Assembly: GCA_963920525.1 (NCBI GenBank)
Contig: OY986438.1
Coordinates: 126,176,920-126,240,919 of the forward strand
Length of the DNA: 64,000 nt
Direction of reading: 5' to 3'
From: Dichetophora obliterata
Taxonomy: Eukaryota > Arthropoda > Insecta > Diptera > Sciomyzidae
In this document: positions 23,614-33,186 of the stretch, in pieces
Layout of the letters: each line of letters begins with the position of its first letter
How positions within the stretch are numbered: the stretch's first letter is position 1
The notes under the pieces: model-generated
What the model was told of the DNA's origin: nothing
Seen by the model: only the letters and a program-made list of their open reading frames with translations
Databases searched by the model: none
Program-made: the position numbers and the translations under genes

Positions 23614-23628
23614 GTACATCGATAACTC
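23614..23628 (+). repeat. left target-site duplication of LINE
   Basis: GTACATCGATAACTC, repeated exactly at 25580-25594 on the other side of the LINE. Confidence 0.85.
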
Positions 23629-25579
23629 TTATATGTTTTCATTAAAATTGGTTTTTACGGGTGGGCTTCAAACCCGACGCTCAACCTATTTTAAGGCTAG
23701 GGAGGCCCGCCGCTCAGATTAGCCGCCAAACTAACGGTTGTCAGTTTTGACGTTGCCCAGGAAACACCACGTGGAGGTTTGAGTCGACTTGAGGCGATTT
23801 CACAAAGATTATGCTGGACTCGCCAGGTTGAGACAGTCAGACATGTTACATTGTTCCATCGCCCCCAGTTTCCCGGGAAGGATGAAAACGGGAATCTAGT
23901 GACAGATGTCCAGAGTACACTGACGTTATGGAGGGAACACTTCTCTAAGCTTCTAAATGGCGACGCTGACAACAATCCCGCCAATAGAGATGATATTCCG
24001 GAAACCCCAATTGCGGATGACAGCGTCGAGGTTCCGCTGCCCGACTATGATGAAGTTCTGACAGCTATAGCTCGGCTTAAAAATAACAAAGCCGCGGGAG
24101 CTGATGGCTTACCTGCTGAGCTGTTTAAGAACGGAGGCGAAGCTCTACTTAAATGCATTCACGAGCTTCTATGCAGAATATGGTCGGAAGAATGCATTCC
24201 GAACGATTGGAATCTCAGTGTGCTCTGCCCAATCCACAAGAAAGGCGATCCCACTATCTGTGCCAATTACCGTGGGATAAGCCTTCTTAATATCGTATAT
24301 AAGGTCCTGTCGAGCGTTTTATGTGAAAGATTGAAGTAAACGAACTGATCGGACCTTATCAGTGTGGCTTCAGACCTGGAAAGTCCACCATCGACCAGAT
24401 TTTCACGCTACGACAAATCTTGGAGAAGACTCAAGAAAAACAAGTCGACACCCACCATCTTTTTGTCGACTACAAAGCCGCCTTCGACAGCCCAATAAGG
24501 AAGCACCTGTACTCACTCCACCATGTCTGAATTTGGTATTCCTGCAAAACTAATACGACTTTGCAGGATGACACTGAGCAACACCAGCAGCGCAGTTAAA
24601 ATCGGGAAGGACCTCTCCCCACCATTTATTACCAAACGAGGTTTCAGACAAGGTGATTCCTTATCGTGCGACTTTTTCAACCTAATGATGGAAAAGATTA
24701 TCCGAGCTGCTGATCTGAGACGTAGTGGCACAATATTCTACAAGAGTGTTATGCTGCTTGCGTATGCTGATGACATCGATATCATTGGCCATAATACGCG
24801 CGAAGTCAGTGCAGCATTTTCCAGATTAGAAAGAGAGTCAAGTCGAATGGGTCTGGCAGTGAATGCAGATAAGACGAAATACTTAGTGTCAACAAACAAA
24901 CAGTCCCAGCGTCTTGGAACCCACGTTACCGTTGACAATACCTCCTTCGAGGTTGTGAAGAACTTCGTCTATCTGGGATCCAGCATTAATTCAACCAACG
25001 ACATCAGCATTGAGATCAAACGAAGAATAACTCTTGCCAACAGATGTTACTTTGGGCTCAGTAGGCAATTAAGAAGCAGAGCCCTCTCTCGACGAACGAA
25101 AATCACGCTCTATAAATCGCTCATCATGCCCGTCCTACTTTACGCATCACAAACCTGGATGCTGAGCAGTTTAGATGAAAAGACTTTAGGAGCATTCGAG
25201 AGAAAGATTCTTCGTAAGATCTACGGACCAATCTGCGTCAATGGCGAGTACCGAATACGGTGGAATGATGAACTGTATGAGCTGTACGCTGACATCGACA
25301 TAGTCAAGCGCATTAAAATCGAGCGGCTTCGCTGCATTGGTCATGTTCAGCGCATGAAAGACGATGCTCCAGTGAAGAAAACATTCGATTCGGTACCCAG
25401 CGGCGGTCAACGCAGAAGAGGACGACCGCATCTTCGTTGGAAAGACCAAGTAGAGGACAACCTGACGAAGCTTGGAATTTCCAACTGGCGCCAGCAAGCG
25501 AAAGACAGAAATGGCTGGCGCAAATTCTTAGATGAGGCCAAGACCGACATACGGTTGTAGCGCCAACTAAGTAAGTACA
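23629..25579 (+). pseudogene. 5'-truncated LINE: reverse transcriptase
   Basis: This is a non-LTR retrotransposon copy. The first frame (23779-24339) holds the RT N-terminal fingers: NNKAAGADGLPAELFKNGG, VLCPIHKKGDP and CANYRGISLLN. After a small deletion near 24335 the frame reads IGPYQCGFRPGKSTIDQIF and FVDYKAAFDS, holding the first catalytic Asp. After a second frame break near 24520, the last 345 codons (24523-25560) are intact: GFRQGDSLSCDFFNLMM, the catalytic LLAYADDIDIIG, KFVYLGSSIN-type thumb blocks, and a C-terminal GHVQRM...RRGRPHLRWKDQVED region. There is no RNase H. The endonuclease is missing. The 3' end finishes TAAGTAAGTACA. The 15-bp duplication shows insertion by target-primed reverse transcription. 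Clade uncertain (RTE- or CR1-like). Confidence 0.9.
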
Positions 25580-25594
25580 GTACATCGATAACTC
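25580..25594 (+). repeat. right target-site duplication of LINE
   Basis: GTACATCGATAACTC, identical to 23614-23628. Confidence 0.85.
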
Positions 25595-26295
25595 CTAAAG
25601 TACTTGCCCGATTGCCACAATTTTATGTCAACAGGTAGATATATTAGACGCGGAGGTGCCCGTTTAAAAAAGTGGGCGCTATTCGACACAGGGGCGTGGC
25701 AATACAATAAACACTTTGTATATCGACTAACATTAACACTAGAGTACTAAAATTTAGTACAGGGGTTAGCACAATTATTAAAAGTGATGTTCAATAAAGT
25801 GGGCGTTATTCTATAAAAGGCGTAGCAGTATAAGAAAAACGCTGTAACTCGAATAACATTGACATTAGGACACTGAAATTAGGTACAGGGGTAGGCATAA
25901 TTATCAAAATTCACTGTGAATTAAGTGGGCGTTGTTGGACAAAAGGGCTTGGCAATATAATAAAAATACTGTATCTCAGTTCATATTGACACTAGGGTAC
26001 TGGAAATTGGTACAGGGTTATGAACAATAATTACAAATTATGATAAAAAAAGATTGCGTAATTCGATAAAGGGTGCGGCAATATTATAAAAACGCTGTAA
26101 CTCGAATAATATTGACACTAGGGTACTGAAATTAGGTACAGAGGTAGGCATTATTATGAAAATTTACTGTGAAGAAAGTGGGCGCTGTTGGACAAAAGGG
26201 CGTGGCAATATAAGAAAAATACTCTTTTCAGGTAATGTTGACACTAGGGTACGAAAATTCGTTACAAGAATGGGAAAAATGTTATCGTAATCTCT
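25595..26295 (+). repeat. satellite-like array, ~127-bp unit, about five units
   Basis: AAGTGGGCG starts recur at 25671, 25798, 25924 and 26177, giving spacings of 127, 126 and 253. The 253 gap contains one degenerate unit. Each unit also has GGGCGTGGCAATAT, ACTCGAATAA-ATTGACA, CTAGGGTACTGAAATT and GGTACAGGGGTAGG-type blocks. Non-coding. Confidence 0.9.
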
Positions 26296-26308
26296 AAAAA
26301 GGAAGAAT

Positions 26309-26782
26309 AAAAAACTTTTTAACAAAAAAAAAAAAACCAACCTTCAAAACCACAACAAAGTAAAAAATAATTTTAAATTACTTTTCACATTAATTCTTGG
26401 TCAAATTTGTTAGTTTATTTATATATATTATTAAATTGGAAATCTTATTACTATACATTTTTTCTATTTTGTATTATTATCGTAAATATATTTATTTCTC
26501 CATGAATGTAAAATATTTAAAGTCGGAGCTTATATAATCAGACTTTTATAAAATAAACGCTGTGGCTTTAAAGGTTTTATATTCATGGATAAATTAATAT
26601 ATTTATGATAATAATACAAAAAAAAAAAAAGAATGTATAGTAATAAGATTTCCAATTTAATAATATATATAAATAAATTAATGAATTTTACCAAGAATTA
26701 ATGTGAAAAGTAATTTAAAATTATTTTTTACTTTGTAGTGGTTTTGAAGTTGGGGGGTTTTTTTTTGTTAAAAAGTTTTTTT
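26309..26782. repeat. large palindrome, arms about 220 bp
   Basis: The left arm starts AAAAACTTTTTAACAAAAAA then CCAACCTTCAAAACCAC; the right arm ends with the complement (GTGGTTTTGAAGTTGG..., TTTTTTGTTAAAAAGTTTTT). Further in, AAAATAATTTTAAATTACTT, TTCACATTAATTCTTGG and GGAAATCTTATTACTATACA are mirrored. The loop is about 26525-26565. The left edge touches the satellite array. Non-coding; a foldback-type element is likely. Confidence 0.88.
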
Positions 26783-26814
26783 ACTGATACACTTTTAATT
26801 TTTTCTTCAATAAT

Positions 26815-26885
26815 TTTAACCGGGACATTTTTTGCACCGGGACACAGAGACACCGATCTCAAAACCGGGACGTATGGCAGCCCTA
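26815..26885 (+). repeat. CCGGGAC triplet, possible transposon end
   Basis: ACCGGGAC occurs three times (about 26820, 26837 and 26862), the last followed by GTATGGCAGCCCTA. This looks like the subterminal repeats and end of a DNA transposon, but I found no matching second end. Confidence 0.4.
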
Positions 26886-28840
26886 TAATATGTATATGTT
26901 ATGTTTTATATGTTGCGATATTTGAAACTATTCAGTAAAAGAAAGCACTTTTTCGTGCGTTGGAAGATGCAAATAGTTCGATGATTTCATCATTTTGAAT
27001 TTAATATGCAATTTCATACTAAATCAGTATCGAAGTGGTGGCCGTAGTCGTCTGGTATATGCATCGTCGGTTACAGTGTAAAGTAGATGTCATCAGTGTT
27101 TTAGTGGCCATGCCCAAACAAATGTAGTTCAGAATTGTATACAAGTGTTGGAGGCCTCGCAACTACATTCTACTGAAGAAATAATTGAATACGTCATGTA
27201 TTCATTTATCACTGGGTATGAACAGATTTATATTTTTAGCTCTTCGCTCAATCTATGATGTTTTGGCATTTATTTACTTTTATCACTCTGACTTTCAAAT
27301 TCAAAATTAAAATCCTCACAAAAATTTGCACTCTTTATACATGATGTAGGTAAAAACCCAAACTTTGAAATTACAACTTTTTATCAACCAAATATAAACT
27401 AATTATCTACTGGATACGGCAGATTACAATTTTATTCCAAGAAATCAAGTGCTGCGCTAGTAATGTCGCTAAGTGTATACTTTTCCATGCCTTACTCGCA
27501 TACAATTATTTGCGTAATGAAAAACGTAACGAAAAAGTTAATATGTATAAACTTGGATTTAAAAAAAATTAACCAACTTTATGATGCGCCCCAAAATCTA
27601 TATAACTATTTTAAATTAAAATTTGTTAATATTTTTAAACAGTTTAATTACTTTATGTCAATTTGAAAAGGTATTGTTATTAAATTATGTAAGATTGTGT
27701 TATAACAGGCTTTTTTATAGTCGAACATTTCTACTATGGGGGTTTCAGAGCCATTAGCCCCCAACTTACACGCCCCAACAGCCAACTAATGCTGTTGACA
27801 GCTTTTTCAGCTACTTCGTTTTCGATGTTTTGTGTTCATTATGTCAACACATGCGAATTATTTGACAGTTGACAGGCAGACAGACAAACGAAATGACAAC
27901 CAAAGAAACGTTTGGAGGAAGGTAGTCATGCAAACAAAATAACGTGCTGTTGCGGCAAGAAGTCGATACGAGTACGTTGCATTAGCTGCATTTTTCAAAG
28001 TTTTGAAAGAGACCTTTGGGTCTCGACTGCATAAATTAAATTATTTTGATTAAAGTGTTGTTCCTTTTGAAACAAATTTTATACATAAACTAAAATAAAT
28101 TTAAATAATTTATTGCTTTTGTGTTGTCAAAGTGACAGCTTGTTGCTCTTATTTCTTAGCTGGTTCTACCATAATAGTATTATTTGTTCATAACGTTTAA
28201 AGTGCGTGCAAGCCTCTACCTTCCCCCTCCAAAATTATTAATTATTATTTATCTCTCTTTATTATGCCAACAACTGTGGTGTGCGTTTGTTGTCACATTT
28301 TGTTGTTATTGTTGCTTATGTTTCTCCCGTTGCTACTTTCTAGAGCTGTCAACATTGGTTGTTTATGTTTTTTTACCTACATACTTTGTGTGCGTGCGTA
28401 TGTTTTTTATTCCATTTTTTTTAATGTGCGCAACGTGCTTGAATATCATCACGTTTAATCGCTTTGATTGATATTCTGGTCTGGCGCATGCGCGTCTGCG
28501 AATATTTTTTTTTCATTTTTAATGTTACTACGTCTTTGTACGCTGTGACCATTTATTTCTGTTCTTCGTTGTCTAACTTCATAAATCAATTATCGTTATA
28601 TTTTCAAAAAATTTGTTTTATAAAAGCTATAAATACATAGTTATTTTAAAATATTTACTTAAATTTTATTAGTATATAAATTTTTATATCATCATCGTTG
28701 ATCAAAGCATACTGCAAGCCGTCAGCTATGATTTCCAAATTAATTAATGTACGACAAATGTCACACACATTAAGATAGAAAAATTCTTATAAACTCTTCA
28801 ATGGAAATAACCGAAGTTAGTGACTGTTTGAATAAAAGGT
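26886..28840. other. no gene confirmed
   Basis: Non-coding as far as I can see. The 27760-28030 stretch is less A+T-rich and contains GGGGGTTTCAGAGCCATTAG with a following GCCCCCAAC and several TGACAG/TGTCAA words. It could be unique host DNA, for example an untranslated exon or regulatory region, but has no supported frame. The overlapping frames at 28184-28471 are Cys/Leu-rich by composition. Confidence 0.3.
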
Positions 28841-28845
28841 ATTTT

Positions 28846-29017
28846 TTTCGGTTAATAACCGATTTATTTCTGAATATAGTCTCCTTTTAGATCGATCATT
28901 TAGTCGAACGCTTTTCAGACTTTTTATTTCTTTCAAATAATAGTTTTATTCAAGTCTCTTTTTTCAGGTTTGGAAATAGGAAATATTCGTAGGGGGCAAA
29001 ATCTGGATAATCAGCCC
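28846..29017 (-). pseudogene. mariner transposase C-terminus
   Basis: On the minus strand the frame reads ADYPDFAPYEYFLFPNLKKE and, after a stop, LLFERNKKSEKRSTK. These correspond to the mariner motif YSPDLAPxDYFLF, with the third catalytic Asp retained, and to the C-terminal GI-KLEKRW-KC region. Everything upstream is missing. The following GGTTATTAACCG-like sequence (complement near 28850) fits a mariner 3' flank. Different lineage from copies A to C. Confidence 0.7.
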
Positions 29018-29389
29018 AAACTTTTCTCTAAGGGAATCGTAAAAGGGAGAATCGAAAAACTAAATTATCTCAAAAAAAATCAGATTTATAAAATGTCTGA
29101 TAGGTGTTTCTACATAAATGTCTTAAACATTTTACCGAATTTCTTAAACATTTCGAACATTTGTGGTGAATTTAGCCATTGATAATTTTTCGATGCGTAT
29201 GTTTTATATAATTTTTTAATTTTTTTAGTTTTTTGTCTAAATGTCTGATAGATGAAAGCCAAAATTTTTAATTTCATCGTTTTTATTTTTCATTTCAATT
29301 TCATCGACTCTTAAGATTTAAAGCAAATCGGTGACATGAAGTGTGAACCGTATCCAAAATGGCGTGTAGTTTCCCAAATATTAAAGTGT
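29018..29389. other. no gene seen
   Basis: Non-coding A+T-rich sequence; TGTCTGATAG occurs near 29094 and 29243. No element assigned. Confidence 0.35.
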
Positions 29390-30485
29390 ATCGAAATGAA
29401 TGGCTTCATATATTTTTAAAAATCATCGTTAAAAGAAATTTTTCTACATCGTTAGTTTTTTCTGTGAAATAACTTTTGGCTTTGCCAGAGGGTTTTTGTA
29501 TTTCATTGCCATTTTTTTCACTGATATTTTTTTTTATTTGAAACTAAAAAATTTGTCTCCAAATTTTTGTGATGCAAGCTTAAGAGGCTAAGTCACAATT
29601 AACAACCGCTCATGAGGTCCTTATGATATCATGTATGCGTTCAAAGATATTCGGGTTCAAAATTTACCGAAATCGGTCATTCGCAAATACCTCCGCTCCT
29701 CTATGTCGGGCATAAAATAAACTTACAACAAAATTGTAGATCACACTTATATCTTAAAAATGACTTATACATTTTTAACATAAGACCCACAGTTTCCACT
29801 CTATGAACCTACACGCAAAGTAAAAACTGCTAACTATAGCAGATATTACTTTTATTGTTACAGTACTTATTTTATATATAAACATTTATTAGACGATGTG
29901 TTTTTTTGAAAAAAAATTCAAAGTACGAAAATAGCAAACAAATATTAAAATTCTGCAAAAAACCTACTTATAATTAAAGTTTAAAAAATCTGCTCATTGT
30001 AAGAAATTATTACTTTGTACTTGTTTAGACATAAATAGTCTCATAGTGTGGAATCTGTTGGTTTTACGTTAAAAATGTTGAGGGCATTTTTGAAGATAGT
30101 TATCTGGTCTAAAATTTTGTTGAGAGCATATTTTATATCCGACTTAGAGGAACAAAGATATTGATGATTGACCGATTTCGATGAACTTTGAATCCGAATA
30201 TCTTCTAAAGTGTACATGGTACCATAGGTATATCATGACAGGTTGTTAATTATGACTTAATTGAGAAGCTTTCATAAAAAAATTGGGACGCACATTTTTC
30301 GATTTCAGATTAAAAAAAAACAAATTTCAGTGAAAAAAAAATCTGACAATGAAATACAAAAACCCTCGGGCAGAGTCAAAAGTAACGTTGTAGAAAAAAC
30401 TAAGAATGCAGAAAAATTTGCTGAGATGAGGAATTTTCAAAAAATATGAAGCGGGTGAGGTTAAAAATTCGTTCCACTCTAATAC
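29390..30485. repeat. palindromic repeat with ~440-bp arms
   Basis: The left arm (about 29397-29830) and the right arm (about 30030-30480) are diverged inverted copies. Mirrored blocks include GGCTTCATATATTTTT, TAGTTTTTTCTG, ACTTTTGGCTTTGCC, GGGTTTTTGTATTTCATTG, AAGTCACAATTAACAACC and GATATTCGGGTTCAAA. The related single arm at 15350-15880 shows that this is a family. No coding sequence; the frame at 30261-30449 is a by-product of the arm. Confidence 0.82.
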
Positions 30486-30857
30486 CGCGACTGAAAAATG
30501 AAATGTTAGTTAAATTTATATTAAACTTCCATATAGAGAAAAAGTGTTTTAAGTTATATTGTGAGAGTACTGAGGGCTGTGGCTCGTTTCTGTAACTTAG
30601 TCGAGAACTTGTCGATTTTTCTGACGTCACACTGTATCGATCCAAAATTTTCTATTAAGCGAGTGTCTGTAGCTGAAAATTGAAATAATTATGGAACACA
30701 AATAAATAATGGAATACAAATTGGCAAGGAATAATTGAAATTGAAATAAATAACAGTTCGGCGCCTAAAAACTGGAAAAATGTAATAACTTAATTTCATT
30801 AAGAATACTGATAAAATTATAATTTATAACTGAATTTTAAACTTAATAAATAGAGAA

Positions 30858-32218
30858 ATGCGTGTTCATATTCTTATATTTGCTGAAATCCATGACAGAA
30901 GGAATGTGATGCGGATTATGCCTCGGAACTTGAGAGGCTCCAGTGATCCATTTGCCTTACCTGAGGCAAGGTTTATGGAGTTGTTTAGATTTAGCAGAGC
31001 AGCAGCTAGAGATCTTTTTAATGAAGTGCTTTCTTATATGGATGTTGGAAGACGCTACACCTACATTACCAATGAACTCGGACTTTGCGCTGCTTTGCAA
31101 TTTTACGCAACTGGATCCTACCTTCGAGACATTGGGCAAGATTTCGTATGCACAATGAGCAAGACCATGATATATCATATAATAAAAAAAAATAACGATC
31201 ATAATTCAAAATAATCTTGCACATAAATATATTAAATTTCCAATATATGTGAAAGGGCAAAATTTCATCAAACAAAGATATCCACTGGTATTATTCAAGA
31301 ATAGCCACAAATTTCTTTTTTAATATATTTTTGTTTATTTATGAATATCAAAAGAAAGCTAATGCGAATACCTTCAACGAGGTCAAGCATAAAAATTTAG
31401 GCATAACTTTTTTAGACACAACTCTTTTTATATTTAAAATCACGCGGTTTTTTATAACAATTTTCATGAAATGAGTTTCATATATTTATTTACCAAGATA
31501 ACACTTATGGATATTGCTTAAATAAGCTAAATATCGCTGTCTACAGTAACTCCTGTACATAATTGTCTTGTTAGTTAAAAAACAACAGCATGACCTTTCA
31601 GTAGGCGATTTTTTCCAACTTTGGAGGCCTATAATTTCTAAACCAATTGCGAGTGGCCTGAGAATCCATATTATTCGCAAAAACAAAATAAAAAATTAAA
31701 GCTGCCGCTATTCTTGAAATGTTTCGATGCACTGTTCACATACACTGTTGAAATAATTAAAAAAAAAAGATCTTAGATTTTTAAATATTACTGGATTTCC
31801 CTCTGGTGCTCTAGGTACAAGTGATGGCACTCGTGTTAGAATCGTGTTAGAATCAAGAAACCTTCCGTTGGTATGGAGTATTGTCATATAAATAGAAAAG
31901 ATTATTTTCGAAGAATGTGCAGTTAATTTGCGACCACGATTTAAGAATCTTGGCTTCATATGGGCAAACAGTAATGTGAAATATGTTTTGGAGCAGCAAT
32001 ATCATGAAAATGGATCCAGCGGTTGGTTGATTGGGGATTCAAGATATCCTCTTCAGCCTTGGCTGATGACACCTTACCGAGATATTGCAGATGCGGGTCA
32101 GCAAGCATATAATAATTGCCACATTCAGGGTAGAAATTGTGTAGATCGCTTAAATGGGGGTTTTAAAAAACTTAATGGATGCGAATTTTATTTTAATGAA
32201 TCAATGAAAATTAAATAA
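30858..32218 (+). pseudogene. PIF/Harbinger transposase relic
   Basis: The first frame (30858-31214) matches the N-terminal part of HARBI1-like transposases: PEARFMELFRFSRAAARDLF and LGLCAALQFYATGSYLRDIG. In a shifted frame follows KYIKFPIYVKGQNFIKQ (about 31222-31280). A gap holds a fragment of an unrelated repeat (31590-31725). Near 31885-31955, in another frame, FSKNVQLICDHDLRIL is the family's NVQ-VCD segment. The last frame (31928-32218) has SSGWLIGDSRYPLQPWLMTP, the conserved GDSGYPLQPWLMTPY region, then AYNNCHIQGRNCVDRLNGGF. The catalytic core is therefore scattered over at least four frames. No Myb-like partner gene was seen. Dead copy. Confidence 0.88.
31590..31725 (+). repeat. fragment of the 17.5-kb/60-kb element
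   Basis: Contains TTTGGAGGCCTATAATTTCT, CCAATTGCGAGTGGCCTGA, ATCCATATTATTCGCAAAAA and CTATTCTTGAAATGTT, matching blocks near 17906-18040 and 60602-60735. It sits inside the Harbinger relic. Confidence 0.7.
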
Positions 32219-32389
32219 TTATTGTAATAAAATCCATTAAGCGACCTACTTAAAAAAATTAAGATATTATTTTAATGTATGTTTTACATAATAAGGGTAT
32301 TCTTGTAATGTGGCAATATTACAATTTTATCAATTAGCTGTTTTTATCAGGCAGAGTATATTAACAGCCCTTCTAGCCGATTGTGGACT

Positions 32390-32965
32390 TGCAGCATATG
32401 ATGAATTTCATGTAAAAATCGAGATGCATTGAACCCGACCCCCTCAGATATCGATGAAATTTTGTTCATAGCTAAATTGGATTAATACAAACAAACTCTC
32501 ATTTTTAGAAATGACTGTTTTGCGATTTTTTGGGCGTGGCACAGTGGGAAAGTTTTCGAAAAAACGCGAAAATGGTCAAAAAGAGCTCCATTTAAACTAC
32601 AATAACTCAGAATCGGCTGAACCGATTTCTATGATCTTGGTATCATTAAGAAGATATTTTAACAGGCTTTATGACACGTTTTTAAAAAAAAAAAAGTTAC
32701 ACTGTAAAAAATTTATAAAAAAAAGAAAATTTTAACTAACGAAAAATCTAAAAAGATCAAGGGTTTTTTTACAGTGTATTACTTTTTTAGAAAGGTTTAT
32801 CCTTCACCTATACCATATCAAAAAATAAAAATGGGTTCTTTTTTAGTTTTTTTTATATAATTTTTTAAGTAGTATCACTTCTAGTAATTGCCCTTATATT
32901 TTATATTTTCAGGTTAAATAAATAAACATAGTCCTAGGAAAATTATGAATATGTTTTAACCCCAA
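32390..32965. repeat. left long terminal inverted repeat
   Basis: Inverted counterpart of 35554-36167. It includes CCATTTAAACTACAATAACT, GAATCGGCTGAACCGATTTC and the inner CACTTCTAGTAATTGCCCTT. A TTTTTTAAGTAGT-TCACTTCTAGTAAT block near 32863 is duplicated at about 32967, just inside the arm. The 74-codon frame starting at 32511 lies here. Confidence 0.9.
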
Positions 32966-33186
32966 TTTTTTAAGTAGTGTCACTTCTAGTAATACGTACC
33001 GAAAGTTTTCGAAATAATTCGAATAACAGCGAAAATATCAGGTCACATTCTTACACATTTACAAAATAGTTCAACAATTATAACATTTTTTAAATGTTTA
33101 CAAATAAAAAACCATCAACAATTGTTTATATTATTTGCCATGTTTTTATTAATTTGTGTTTTATTTTATTTACATTTTTTTTAAGT

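Noticed and set aside
24513..25585. Minus-strand frames opposite the 23.6-25.6 kb LINE
   Set aside because: They are antisense to the reverse transcriptase frame, which has clear motifs.
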